A DNA stretch of 64,000 nt from Rhizomys pruinosus (GCA_009823505.1 VZQC01004541.1:921255-985254), one strand, 5' to 3'. Positions 34,905 through 45,738 are shown, counted from the stretch's first letter. Made by a program: numbers and translations. The notes: generated by a model from the letters alone, not told the origin.

Positions 34905-35850
34905 CCCCCAACCTAAGGATGAACTCCTTAAGGTAAACCCCCTTGTTCTTACAGAAATAAATCTGATGCTCCTGGCCATCGGAATTCTACCCCTATGGCC
35001 CCATGGGAAGACTGAGTCATCAGACGAGTCACACAGGCCTCGCACCATCATCTGGTCAGTGATGAACGTCGCTACTGGAAATGTCAAGGCCAAACCGATT
35101 TCTGCTCATTAGCAGCCGGTTACTTCAATGGACAATGGGAACAGTGCCGAAGGGGAAGGGAGGTGGAAATGCTAATGTATGCCCTGGGACTAATCCCTTG
35201 TGTCAACCTAAAAGCTGTAAAGACTCTTGTGCATTATACCACCCAGCAGGAGGCCTTTCAGTTCCTAGACATAGAGAACCGCCCTTGCCCTGGCGGGCAT
35301 AATAGGAGTGGGAATCGCAGGTGCAGCTACTGGAGGAACAGCTCTCAGACAGATAGAAAAGGTAGAAATAACTCTGAGACACATGAAGGCATCATTGGAT
35401 TCTTTAGCAGAGATGGTCCTTCAGAATAGAAGGGGGCTTGATCTCCTTGCACTAGAACAGGGAGGGATATGCCAGGCTTTAGGGGAAGAATGCTGCTTTT
35501 ATGCAGACCACTCCGGTGTAATTACAAAGAATCTAGACGACCTTAGGAATAGCCTTGAAAGAAGAAAGATAGCTAATCAACCAGGATGGTTTGAAGGATG
35601 GTTCAACACCAGCCCCTGGTTTACTTCATTGATAATGGCAATAGCCGGACCTCTTATTATTCTTTTGCTTTTGTTCACGGTAGGCCCTTGCTTGCTCAAC
35701 CGGGTTATAAGGTTCGCTAGAAAACAGGCAGAAGAAGTCCAATTAATGGCCTTACGGGCAAAGTATAAGCCCCTCCCCCTCGTCAATACCTACAAAAGGC
35801 AGCATCAGACTCCAAAGACGGGTAAGGGCTTTTTGGGTCGGCCAACCTAA
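34882..35850 (+). pseudogene. env: env: surface domain mostly lost, gamma-like TM retained
   Basis: The env frame starts at Met 34,882, overlapping the end of pol, with a hydrophobic leader (LMLLAIGILPLW), and stops at 35,110. Only about 400 bp separate the pol end from TM, where a surface subunit of several hundred residues is expected, so most of SU is missing. TM (35,286-35,850) is in the same frame and open. It has a glycine/alanine-rich fusion-peptide-like start (GIAGAATGGTAL), heptad region, the CX6CC motif GICQALGEECC, a membrane anchor (AIAGPLIILLLLFTVG) and a short tail. CX6CC is diagnostic of gammaretrovirus-type TM subunits that bond covalently to SU. No functional Env can be made from this copy. 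Confidence 0.9.
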
Positions 35851-35932
35851 GACAGGGGGATAGCCAAAGCTGCTATCTACTCAAAGACGGGTAAGAGCTG
35901 AGCCCAGTAAAAGCACCAACCTAAGACAGGAG
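35812..35932 (+). promoter_or_regulatory. Constitutive transport element (CTE)-like RNA export signal
   Basis: Two copies of GACGGGTAAG...CCTAAGACAGG: GACGGGTAAG at 35,817 and 35,886, CCTAAGACAGG at 35,846 and 35,920. The placement between env and the PPT, and the two-fold repeated loop sequences, match the type D retrovirus CTE. That element recruits the host export factor NXF1 so that unspliced RNA leaves the nucleus. Folding was not computed. Confidence 0.8.
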
Positions 35933-35944
35933 CTATGCCAAATA

Positions 35945-35961
35945 AAACAAAAAGGGGGAAA
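35945..35961 (+). promoter_or_regulatory. Polypurine tract
   Basis: AAACAAAAAGGGGGAAA directly before the 3' LTR TG, the expected plus-strand primer. Confidence 0.92.
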
Positions 35962-36402
35962 TGATGGCATGGAATAGCCGAGAAGATAGGCCTGTAGGAC
36001 AAAAGAAAGCCTGTGGAGTTTCGCGAACTCACCCCCACCCATCCGAGCAAGGAAGGCTAGCTTCCGTGTACTAACATGATAATTAGGGACTATGCTAGGA
36101 AGGGAAGGGATTGGATTAATTGGGAACTTGTAAATTAAGCCTCCTAAAAAGACCAGTTGGGAAGAGACATATGCCCGAATGGGGAAGCCAGCACGGCTTA
36201 TAAGCCTCAGTGAACCTGCAATAAAGTTGAGTTTTTGAGCTGTAACACTTTGACTCGACTCCCTGCCGTGATTGTTTTTGGTTCAGCAGCACACTTGCTC
36301 TCCCCAGCCCCACTTCGTCGTGGGCCGATGGAGTGAAGATCTCCGGCGGCGAGGAAGCTAGAGGGGGTGGTCTTCACCAGCCACCTCTCTATGACCCCCA
36401 CA
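35962..36402 (+). repeat. 3' LTR
   Basis: 441 bp, starts TGATGGCATGGAATAGCC and ends ATGACCCCCACA. About 14 substitutions (mostly transitions, several at CpG) and one indel from the 5' LTR. Confidence 0.95.
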
Positions 36403-36787
36403 TCTCTGTATTAGTCACTTTTCTGTTGCTGTGATAAAACCACCATGACCAAGGGAACTTATAAAAGGAAGAGTTTATTTGAGCTTATGATTGATGGTTC
36501 CAGGGAATTAGAGTCCATTGTGGTGGGGTGGTATGGTGGCAGGAGCTGTAGCAGAAAGCCAAGGTTCACATCTTCAAGTGGGTACAGGAAACAGAGAGAG
36601 AGCAACTGGAGACTGGCAAGGCTTGTTGAACTCCTTAAGCCCACCCCCAGTGAAGCACCTCCTCTAGCATGGCTGCATCTTCTAAGATCTCCCAAAACAG
36701 TACGACCAACTGGGGACAAAATGTCTGAATACTTGAAGCCTATGGGGGACAGTCTCATTCAAACCACTGCACTCTTCAAACAGTCTC
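36403..36787 (+). repeat. Rodent interspersed repeat hit by the provirus
   Basis: CTGTATTAGTCACTTTTCTG...CCTATGGGGGACAGTCTCAT. The same family recurs at 62,660-62,930 (CCAACTAGGGACAAAGTGTT, CACCTCATTCAAAGCATCAC). Family not identified with certainty; non-coding. Confidence 0.6.
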
Positions 36788-36968
36788 ACATCTGTAAAAC
36801 ACTCAGACATTATGTATGAAATCAAACATAAATCAGGGCCAACATAGCATGGGAAGATTTACTTGATATCTCTCCAACTGGTCACTTATCTGTAAAATAC
36901 TCAGACATTAAAATTAGATATTAAATCAAACATGAACCAGGTGTAACATAGTATGGGAAGATTTTATC
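36785..36968. repeat. 98-bp tandem duplication, diverged
   Basis: TCTGTAAAACACTCAGACAT...ATAGCATGGGAAGATTT and TCTGTAAAATACTCAGACAT...ATAGTATGGGAAGATTT lie 98 bp apart (36,791 and 36,889). Confidence 0.85.
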
Positions 36969-37269
36969 TATTTATAACAATCGGTGTCTCAAAAGATCCA
37001 TGTTGGGTACACTAGCAAAATAAAAGCCATTAATTTAGTTAGCTCTTTAGTATCTGTAGTCATTTCTTGAATCCATTTGGTATCCTGGGGTTTTTACAGG
37101 CAGGCTCCATGTATTCCTTTAGTTTTGACAGACTCAAGCTTCCTAGCCCTGCACAAGGCCAAGGAGGAATAGCTTTCCTTTTGCCTCTGCTGCATTTGCT
37201 GCTTAGCTGGGTCGGGCAGGCCTAGGACCTGACTCATGGCTGTAGTCACAACACATGCTTTATTTTATT

Positions 37270-37312
<43 letters not shown>

Positions 37313-37790
37313 TTTTTGGTATTTTTAAGACAAGTAGCCCCAGTTCTGGCCTGGAGCTTGCTCTGTAGACCAGGATGACCTTGAACTCACAGAGATCCAC
37401 ATAGCTCTGCCTCCCAAGTGCTGGGATTAAAGGCATGCACCACCACACCCAGCACACATGCCTCATTTTTATTGGCACCATCTGGCTGCTGGGGGAGGCC
37501 CCAGCTGGGAAAACTGCTCCTACCCCTAGAAATATTTTTCTCAGCATATAAGGGGGGGGATGTTCATGATCCATCCCAAACAGTTTTTATTCTTTGAACG
37601 CCTTTTGTGAACTGTTCCTCAGGCTTAAAAGTCTCCTGGAGGCTTTTTAGCACAGAATTTGGCTTTTTGTCATTATTTTATTTAGGAGCTTGGGCTTGAC
37701 ATAGATCCTGTCCCATCTGCCTCCCAGTAACTCAGGCAGACTTCCTTTTCTGCTTCTTCCTTTTTATATCTCCATTAGGTTGCTTCACTT
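36969..37790 (-). mobile_element. Interior of an old repeat continuing at 45,739, with a B1 insertion
   Basis: Non-coding sequence interrupted by a (TATT)n tract (37,261-37,316) and an antisense B1 (about 37,317-37,455, ACACATGC repeats on both sides). It ends at the L1 TSD CTCTATGACAT and resumes at 45,739. The uninterrupted continuation matches the old LTR-type repeat up to 47,690. Confidence 0.55.
37317..37455 (-). mobile_element. B1 SINE
   Basis: Antisense B1: GACCAGGATGACCTTGAACT, CTGCCTCCCAAGTGCTGGGA and GCATGCACCACCACACCCAG, preceded by a TATTT tail. Confidence 0.88.
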
Positions 37791-37993
37791 CTCTATGACA
37801 TTTTTTTCAAAGCCAATTTTTTAATTGAAGCTTTGTGCATTTCATATAACATTTCCCAATCAAATCTAGACCTATTCCCCCTTCCTTGCTCCCATCCCAA
37901 CAGAGCTCATGCATTCTGCCATACATGTTTTTCATCTTTTTCTCAGTCTCTTTTAAAATTTTCAATGCAGTTCACTGTTTCAGTCAGTTCTTT

Positions 37994-38227
37994 TTTATAT
38001 TTATTTATTTATTTATTTATTATCTTTTATGTGTATGAGTGAATTGTCTGCATGTAGGTTGGTGCACCCATGTCATGCAATACTGCAGAGGTCAGAAGAG
38101 GGTGTTGGATTCCCCTGGAAATGGAGTTAAAGATGGTTCTTAGCTGCCATGTGGGGGCTGGGAATCGAACCCGGGTCCTATGCAAGAGCAGTCGATGCTC
38201 TTAACCACTGAGCCATCTCTCCAGCCC
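37994..38227 (-). mobile_element. B2 SINE with 14-bp TSD
   Basis: Antisense B2, TSD TCAGTCAGTTCTTT at 37,980-37,993 and 38,228-38,241. It is inserted in the L1 3' UTR and lacks the 18-bp duplication. Confidence 0.94.
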
Positions 38228-38837
38228 TCAGTCAGTTCTTTGACCCAGTCTTGTTGTTGTTGCTTCCAATTTGCATCATCCAAAATATGCATATATGCAT
38301 GCCACTTATATCATAGGTTTTAGCATGTTCAGCTTATGATTTATTATTATTATTGTTTTTTTTTTCTTTATTAGGCTGAAAGATGTCATATTTTCCTTAA
38401 GGAATTATTTGAATGCTCTCCTTGGCAAGCCCAAACAACCATCAGTCTTGCCCTTGTGCTCCACACTGGGGTCTTTCCTTCCTATGGTCACCCAAATGAG
38501 GTCCAGTAAGCACTGCCTCCTGTCTTGATCTTCCTGTACTGGTCTCCATGATACAGCCTGGGTAGTCCAAAAATGGCAGTCTATGCTCTGAAGAGGCTGA
38601 AACCCCAGTAGTATCTCAGTCCACAAGCTGGATGTCTCAGCAGTCTCCATCTGGTACTGAAGGTTTGGAGGATTCTTGGAGAGACATGAGTCTTCAGTCC
38701 ATATTGGAGGGTTGAAAAGCTGTGTCTCATGTTTTTGAAGGATGGCAAAAGCAATGGCAGCCACAGGGTAGCTGCACTTGCCAGTAAGAATTAAAGATAG
38801 GCAAAACAACTGTGCTTTTTTTTTTTTTTTTTTTTTT

Positions 38838-39553
38838 NNNNNNNNNNNNNNNNNNNNNNNNNNNNNNNNNNNNNNNNNNNNNNNNNNNNNNNNNNNNNNN
38901 NNNNNNNNNNNNNNNNNNNNNNNNNNNNNNNNNNNNNNNNNNNNNNNNNNNNNNNNNNNNNNNNNNNNNNNNNNNNNNNNNNNNNNNNNNNNNNNNNNNN
39001 NNNNNNNNNNNNNNNNNNNNNNNNNNNNNNNNNNNNNNNNNNNNNNNNNNNNNNNNNNNNNNNNNNNNNNNNNNNNNNNNNNNNNNNNNNNNNNNNNNNN
39101 NNNNNNNNNNNNNNNNNNNNNNNNNNNNNNNNNNNNNNNNNNNNNNNNNNNNNNNNNNNNNNNNNNNNNNNNNNNNNNNNNNNNNNNNNNNNNNNNNNNN
39201 NNNNNNNNNNNNNNNNNNNNNNNNNNNNNNNNNNNNNNNNNNNNNNNNNNNNNNNNNNNNNNNNNNNNNNNNNNNNNNNNNNNNNNNNNNNNNNNNNNNN
39301 NNNNNNNNNNNNNNNNNNNNNNNNNNNNNNNNNNNNNNNNNNNNNNNNNNNNNNNNNNNNNNNNNNNNNNNNNNNNNNNNNNNNNNNNNNNNNNNNNNNN
39401 NNNNNNNNNNNNNNNNNNNNNNNNNNNNNNNNNNNNNNNNNNNNNNNNNNNNNNNNNNNNNNNNNNNNNNNNNNNNNNNNNNNNNNNNNNNNNNNNNNNN
39501 NNNNNNNNNNNNNNNNNNNNNNNNNNNNNNNNNNNNNNNNNNNNNNNNNNNNN
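38838..39553. other. Assembly gap (716 N)
   Basis: N run starting within a poly(T) stretch and ending within an antisense B1, so the gap lies in or beside a SINE tail. Its true size is unknown. Confidence 0.99.
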
Positions 39554-39696
39554 GGACTTTTCGAGACAGGGTCTCCCTGTAGTCCCAGCTGTCCTGGAAC
39601 TTGCTCTGTAGACCAGGCTGGCCTTGAACTCACAAAGATCCGCCTGCCTCTGCCTCCCAAGTGCTAGGATTAAAGGCTTGTGCCACCACGCCCAGC
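39554..39696 (-). mobile_element. B1 SINE (tail lost in gap)
   Basis: CTTTTCGAGACAGGGTCTCC through to TGCCACCACGCCCAGC, followed by GAGATTAATCAAT. Confidence 0.93.
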
Positions 39697-39709
39697 GAGA
39701 TTAATCAAT

Positions 39710-39866
39710 TTTTTTTTTTTTTGGTCTTTTCGAGACAGGGTCTCCTTGTAGCCCCAGCTGTCCTGGAACTCGCTCTGTAGACCAGGCTGGCCTTGAACTC
39801 ACAAAGATCCGCCTGCCTCTGCCTCCCAAGTGCTAGAATTAAAGGCGTGTGCCACCACGCCCGGCC
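39710..39866 (-). mobile_element. B1 SINE with 13-bp TSD, adjacent to previous B1
   Basis: Antisense B1, TSD GAGATTAATCAAT at 39,697-39,709 and 39,867-39,879. It is nearly identical to its neighbour at 39,554. Confidence 0.94.
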
Positions 39867-39879
39867 GAGATTAATCAAT

Positions 39880-40150
39880 GTTTTAAATTTAAAAATAGCA
39901 TGAAATTTTCTAGACAGCTTCATTCTTTTTCAGGATTACACTTGTTTATTGTGCTAAAATCCCATAAATAAAAATTACCATTTAGCCATTTTCGATTCAC
40001 AGACAGTTACAAATTCAGTGACATTTGGTCCATTCACACTGCCAGCAACCCTTGCCACTCTGCCATCCACTGCCCTAACTGCTCACCACAGTCTGCCTTA
40101 TTTTATTGTTTTCGTTTGTTCTTGTTATTTCCTTTTGTCTTTCATTTTTT
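39880..40150. other. Unclassified sequence inside the L1 3' region
   Basis: ATAAAAATTACCATTTAGCC...CATTCACACTGCCAGCAACC. Not recognised as muroid L1 3' UTR; it faintly recalls older mammalian repeat sequence. Nearby N gap leaves continuity uncertain. Confidence 0.4.
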
Positions 40151-40300
40151 TTTTGTCTTTTTGAGACAGGGTCTCCCTTTAGTCCCAGCTATCTTGGAAC
40201 TCAGCTATGTGGACCAGGCTGGCCATGAACTCACAGAGATCCGCCTGCCTCTGCCTTCTGAATGCTGGGATTAAAAGCATGTGTCACCATGCCCGGTTGT
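40150..40300 (-). mobile_element. B1 SINE
   Basis: TTTTTGAGACAGGGTCTCCC...GCATGTGTCACCATGCCCGG, antisense. Confidence 0.92.
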
Positions 40301-43300
40301 GGTATCATTTGTTTCCTTGAACTTAGCCGGTGTTGTTGGAGTGGGATAATATCTTAAAGTGGTTTTAACTTGCATTTTCTTAATTATTAGTGACACTGAA
40401 CACTTTTTAAGATGTTTCACAGCCATCTCTAATTCCTCACTCGTGAAGTCTCTGTTCAGCTCTTTACTCCATCTTTTGAGTGAGTCACTTGTTTTCTTTC
40501 TTCTTTGTTTTTTGCGAAGTTTATATATTCTGGAAGTTAATGCTCTGGCAGATGTATCAGTGGTGAAGGTTTCCTCCCATGCTGTGGGTTTTCTCTTCAC
40601 TTCCCTGATTGTTTCTTTCGCTGTACAGACGCTTTTGAGTTTAATGAGGTCCCACTTCAATTGTCAACCTTATTTCCTGTGCAGCTGCTGTCTGATTTAG
40701 AAAGTCTTTTCCGGGCTGGAGAGATGGCCTAGCGGTTAAGAGTGCCGACCGCTCTTACAGAGTACCCGGGTTCGATCCCCAGCACCCACATGGCGGCCGA
40801 GAACCGTCTGAAACTCCAATTCCAGGATAATTCCAGTTCCAGGGGAATCTGACACCCTCTTCTGACTTCCGCGGCATTGCACGACACGGGTGCACAAACT
40901 TGCATGCAGACAGTACATTCATACACATACATAAATAAATAAAAATAAATAAATAAATAAAATTAGAAAGTCTTTTCCTATGCCTATGTCTGCTGCCAAC
41001 TTTTTCTTCTATCACCTTCAGAATTTTGGGTTTCACATTGAGGTCTTTAATCCATTTGGAGTTGATTTTTGTACAGGGTAAGAGATAGGGGTTTAATTTT
41101 ATTCTTCTACAAGTGGTGATCCAGTTTTGCCAACACCATTTGCTGAAGATGCTGTCTTTCTTCCATTTTGTCTTCTTGGACCACTTGTCCAATATGTTTA
41201 TTCTGGACCTTCAGTTTTGTTGCATTGGTCTACAGGTCTGTTTTTGTGCCAGTACCAAGATGTTTTTATGACTATATCCCTGTAGTATAGTTTGAATTCT
41301 GGTATAGAGATCCCCCTCTTTTCACTCAGGGTTGCTTTGGCTATTCTGGATCTTTTGTTTTTACATATGAAATTAAGGATCTTTTTTCCAAGCCTGTGAA
41401 GAAACTCCTGGGGATTTTAATTGGGATTACATTGAATCCGTATATTAATTTAGGTAGAATGGACATTTTTTATATTAATTTTCCAATCCATGAGCATGGG
41501 AGGTCTTCCATCTTTTGATGTCTTCCTCAATTTTCTTCTTCAGGGGTTTAAAATATTTGTTGTAGCGATCTTTGCTGTCTTTGGTTAGGTTTGTTCCTAG
41601 GTATTTTATTGTTTTTGAGGCTATTGCGAATGGGAAGGTCTCCTTGTATTCCTTTTTCAGTTGGTTGTTGTTGGTGTAAAGAAAGGCTACTGATTTTTCT
41701 AGGTTAATTTTCTATCCCACCACTTTACTGAAACTCTTAATCATTTCTAGGAGTTTTCTGGTGGAGTTTTTAGCATCCCTTAGGTAAACAATCATATCAT
41801 CAGCAACTAGGGACAGCTTGACTTCCTCTTTTCCAATTAGTACTCCTTTAATTTCCTTTTCTTGCCTTATTGCCCTAGCAAGTGTTTCAAGCACTATATT
41901 GCAGAGGAGTGGTGACGGGGGCAGCCTTGTCAAGTTCCTGCATTTAAGGGGAATGCTTCTGACTTTTCTCCATTTAGGATGATGTTGGCTGTGGGTTTCT
42001 TGCATTGTGGCTTTGATTACCCTCAGGAATGATCTGTCCAATCCAATTTCCTCTAGGACTTTAAGCATGAAACAGGATGGTGGATCTTGTCAAAGGCTTT
42101 TTCTCCATCAATTGAGATGATTATGTGGTTTTTGTCTTTCAGTCCATTTGTGTGTTTTATGATATTTATTGATTTTTGTATGTTGAACCATCCCTGCTTC
42201 TCTGGTATGAATCCAACTTGGTCATGGTGGATGATCTTCTTGATGTGGGTCTGTAAGTATTTTGTTGAGAATTTTTGCATCAGTGGTCATTAATGAGATG
42301 GGTCTATAATTCTCTTTTTTGGTTGTATCTTTGCCTGTTTTGGTATTAGAGTGATGTTGGCTTCATAGAAGGAATTTGGGAGATTTCCCTCTGCTTGTAT
42401 CCTTCTGAACAGTTTGAGTACTAATGGTTGTAAGTCTTCTACAAATGTTTTATAGGATTCTGCTGAGAAGCCATCTGGGTCTGGGCTTTTTTTAGTTGGG
42501 AGGTTTCTTATTATATTTTCAATTTCTGCATATATTATGGGTCTGTTTAAGCTGTCAGTCTTTTCTTGGTTAAGCTTTGGTGATTCCCAAGATTTCAGAT
42601 ATTCATCCATTTCTCTTAGGTTTTCAAATTTAGTAGAGTATAGGTTTTTTGAAGTATTCCATATGATTTTCTGGATTCTTTCCATTGTCTGTTGTGATAT
42701 TTCCCCTTTCATTACAGATTCTACTGATTTGGAGTTGTTCTTTCTTTTGGTTAACTGGGCTAGAGGTCTGTCTATCTTTTTCTCTCAACCAACTTTTGGA
42801 TTCATTTTTTGTATTGTTTTCTTTGTTTCTATTTTATTGATTTCTGCTCTGATTTTGTTACTTCTTCCTGTCTGTAGTGTTTAGGGTTCATTTGTTGTTG
42901 TCTCTCAAGTGTTTTTAAGTGCAGTGCTAGATTGTTCACTTTTGCTCTTTCTGTTTTTCTAAAGTAGGCACCCAGGGATATAAACTTCCCTTTTAGAACT
43001 GCTTTTAAAGTATCCCATAGGTTTTATTGTGTTGTATTATCATTGTCATTCAGTTCCAGGAATGCTTTTATTTCTTTCATTATTTCTTCCTTGACCCATT
43101 CATTATTCAGGAGAGTGTTTAGTCTCCATGTGTTCTTATAGATAGTGGGGCTTATCCTGGTGTTGATATTGAGCTTTATTTCCCTGTGGTCTGATAGAAT
43201 GCATGAAATTATTTCAGTCCTTTTGTATTTGTTGAGGTTTTTTTCTCTGTCCCAGTATGTGGTTGATTTTGGAGAATGTTCCATGGGGTTCTGAGTAGAA

Positions 43301-43896
43301 AGTGTATTCTCTGGTATTTGGGTGGAGTATTCGGTAGATGTTTGTGAGGTCCATTTGACATATCCTATCGTTTAGTTCCAGATGTCTCTCTGTTTATTCT
43401 TTGTCCAGTTGACCTGTCCAAAGGGCTCAGTGGGGTATTGCAGTCCCCTACTATGAGTGTGCTGGGGTTAATCTGTGCCTTGAGATCCTGGAGAACTGTC
43501 TTTATAAAGTTTGGTGCACCAGAGTTTGGTGCATGTATATTCGTGATTGTGAAATCTTCATGGTTAATTGTTCCTTTGATAAAGATGTTATGGCCCTCTT
43601 TGTTTCTTCTGATTACTTTACTTTGAAGCCTACTTTGTCTGATGTTAAAATAGCAACACCTGCTTGCATTTTGGTACCATTTGCTTGGAATATTTTGTTT
43701 TCAATCCTTTCACCTTAAGTTGGTGCCTATCCTTGAGAGTGAGATGGGTTTCCTGTAGACAGCATATAGATGGCTTCTGTTTCCTAATCCATTCTCCCAG
43801 TCTGTGTCTTTTGATTGGGGAGTTTAGTCCATTAATATTTAAGGTTATAATTGAAAGGTGTGCATTGCTTCCTTTCACCTTATTATCCATTTGCAT
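40271..43896 (-). pseudogene. L1 ORF2 (endonuclease-reverse transcriptase), broken
   Basis: Read on minus from 43,896. The endonuclease start contains TLNINGLNSPIKRHR and QETHL, and the endonuclease end contains the LSDHREIKLNI block (SDH catalytic motif). RT fragments hold NLPTKKSPDPDGFSAE, a [13 protein letters not shown] block and an ADD-type catalytic site (VADDMIVYL). The C-terminus ([20 protein letters not shown]-like region) lies at about 40,660-40,300. Stops and frameshifts separate these pieces, and a B2 interrupts the C-terminal part. ORF2p would nick DNA and reverse-transcribe L1 and SINE RNA; this copy cannot. Confidence 0.88.
40713..40962 (+). mobile_element. B2 SINE with 16-bp TSD (duplicated-segment subfamily)
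   Basis: TSD TTAGAAAGTCTTTTCC at 40,697-40,712 and 40,963-40,978. Contains both CTCCAATTCCAGGATAA and TTCCAGTTCCAGGGGAA segments. Inserted in L1 ORF2. Confidence 0.95.
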
Positions 43897-43949
43897 TTTG
43901 GTCTAGGTTTCTACTTCTGCAGTTATTCTTTTATTAATTTCTCTTTCTA

Positions 43950-45000
43950 GGTGCCTGGGGATAGTTGCTTCTCTCCTCTGTCCTTTGAATTGCTTCAAGT
44001 ATTCTCTGAAGTGTTGGTTTTCTGGACATGCATTCTATCATCTTGTTTATGTCATGGAAGTTTTTTCTCTCTCCTTCAACTATATTTGACATTTTGCTGG
44101 GTATAGTAACCTGGGTTGGCATCTACAGTCCTTTAAAACTGGGAATGCTTTGCTCCACGTTCTTCTTGCTTTCATAGTTTGCACTGAAAAGTCAACTGTA
44201 ATTCTGAAGGGTTTCCCCTTATATCTAACTTGTTGTTTTTCTCTTGTGGCTTTCAGAATTTTGTCTTTGTTTTGGGCATCTAGCATTTTGACTATGATAT
44301 GGGATGGGGAGCTTCTTTTCTGATCTTGCCTATTTGGAGTTCTATGTGCTCCTTGTATTTGTATGGGTTTGTCTTTTTTTTTTTTTTAGGGTTTGTCTTT
44401 TTTTAGTTTGGGGCAATTTTCATCTATTATTCTGTTAAAGATCTGATCAATATCATTCTCTTGGGATTCTTCTCCTTCCTCTATTCCTATGATGTGGAGG
44501 TTTGATCTTTTCATAGTGTCCCACATTTCCTGGTTGTTCCACTCTTGTGTATTTAAAAAATTTTTCATTATCTTTACTTGAGCCTTTTAGTTGTTCTGTG
44601 TTATCTTCCATGTCTGATATTCTTTTTTCTGCTTTCTCCATTCTACTTCTGAGGCTTTTTCCCATCCTTTTCTCTTGATTGGATGAATGTTCAACTTTCT
44701 TTTTCATTTCATCCTGTGATTTCTTTAGTATTTCCACTTCCTTTTGGAGTTTCTCAATCTCTTCCTGTAGCTCTTTGCTTTTCTGGTTGGTTTCCTTTTT
44801 TATTTCAGAATAGGATCTTTTCAGTGTTTCCACTTCTTTCTGGAGTTTGTCATTCTCTCCTTCTAGGTCCTTCTTGAGTTTTTCATTCTTTCTCCTTAGT
44901 TCTCTGACTTGTTCTTTATATTCTTTGATTTCTGTGAATACGTCTATGATTGTTCTAAGATCCGTGTCCTGGGTTACCTCTAGGGAGATCTCATTGTAAG
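43950..45000 (-). pseudogene. L1 ORF1 (RNA-binding chaperone), broken
   Basis: Minus-strand pieces in order: a coiled coil (EIEKLQKEVEILKKSQDEMK), the start of the RRM-like domain (SNLHIIGIEEGEE) at about 44,500, and the C-terminal domain (GKPFRITVDFSVQTMKARRTW) at about 44,200. Stops and a T-run insertion (about 44,380) break the frame. ORF1p forms trimers that coat L1 RNA. Confidence 0.85.
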
Positions 45001-45510
45001 AATCTTCTATAGGGTTGGTAGAGTTTGGTGTGGGATTATTCTGTACTTTTACCCTGTTGCTCTTTTGTTGTGTTTTTGGCAGGTGAGTTTTTTTTATTCT
45101 GATGCGAATCTCAAATGTTTCTTCACTGTGTTGAAGGCTTGCTTTGCTTGTCTCCTTCAGATGCCTTCGTTGTTTTCTCCTTGTTTATGAAATGCTGCCT
45201 TGTCTAGGTTTCAGGCTTTCAATTTTAGTTATATATTGGAAATCTAACTCACTCTTCACTTTCTGTTCTGAAAGTTCTCCAAAAACCGGGTAAGAAACAA
45301 CCCAGTCGGTACCCCACTGAGCACTGTGCTCACTCTGCTTCCTGCCAGCCAAGTCCTCGAGGTTGTTTGTGGGTCTTGGTGTTGTGGGACTGGAGTTGTC
45401 TCAGGTATGCTGTTTCATTTATTGCCTTGCTCCCCGAATCACTATTGTGGTCCCACTTGGACACTCCCTCAGCAATTCCAGTTGGCGGTGGGTGGGTGGG
45501 GGGTACTCTG

Positions 45511-45738
45511 TGCTTCAGGTGGTCAGGCGAAATCCCCTGATCTGAGCTATGTGTACTCCAGTCTCCCATGGCAACAGGCCCACCTTTATACCGCCTAGCT
45601 GGGCAACTCCGCCCCCACAGCCACACAAGCCAATGATTCAATTATCGAATAATCTGCCTGGCTGATGCGCCTGGCCCCTACCTGTGCTTCAGGTGGTCAG
45701 GTGAAATCCCCCTATCTGAGCTCTGTGCACTCGAGTCC
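45511..45738 (-). promoter_or_regulatory. L1 5' UTR promoter monomers (about 1.3 copies visible)
   Basis: CTGTGCTTCAGGTGGTCAGG...GATCTGAGCT occurs at 45,511 and 45,683, a period of about 172 bp. Tandem monomers at the L1 5' end are the usual muroid L1 promoter and end exactly at the TSD. Confidence 0.75.

Larger units (their letters stand above)
29819..36402 (+). mobile_element. Betaretroviral (class II) provirus, nearly complete, with gamma-like env TM
   Basis: 6,584-bp provirus with 442/441-bp LTRs, TSD TCTCTG (29,813-29,818 and 36,403-36,408), Lys-type PBS, gag-pro-pol in three successive -1 frames, env remnants, a CTE-like element and a polypurine tract. The RT/IN type, 6-bp TSD and frame order are betaretroviral, whereas the TM protein has the CX6CC motif of gammaretroviral envelopes. 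This combination is known from type D retroviruses. The LTRs differ by about 14 substitutions and one indel (about 3%). Coding breaks: TGA in gag (30,537), a one-base loss near 31,733, TGA in NC (31,772), TGA in RT (32,454), and most of SU missing. The copy is defective. Confidence 0.95.
37802..45738 (-). mobile_element. Full-length antisense L1 LINE (ORF1, ORF2, promoter monomers) with 11-bp TSD
   Basis: Flanked by CTCTATGACAT at 37,791-37,801 and 45,739-45,749. The 3' poly(A) (T run on plus) abuts the left TSD and promoter monomers abut the right one. From the 5' end (45,738 downwards): monomers, ORF1 (about 45,000-43,950), ORF2 (about 43,890-40,270), then 3' UTR. Younger insertions are a B2 at 37,994, B1s at 39,554-40,300, and a B2 at 40,713. 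A 716-base N gap lies in the 3' region. Both ORFs are broken by stops and frameshifts, so it is immobile. Confidence 0.88.

Noticed and set aside
36459..36819. ORFs of 99-124 codons right of the provirus
   Set aside because: They lie in an interspersed repeat that is also present at 62,661-62,935 with broken frames.
38405..38809. 134-codon minus ORF (MFCLSLILTGKCSYP...) as a host gene
   Set aside because: It lies in the L1 3' UTR region; the same DNA occurs in the truncated L1 copy at 12,911-13,521, where the frame is not kept.
38778..39660. ORFs of 256-289 codons across the N run
   Set aside because: Nearly all residues are undefined bases of the assembly gap.
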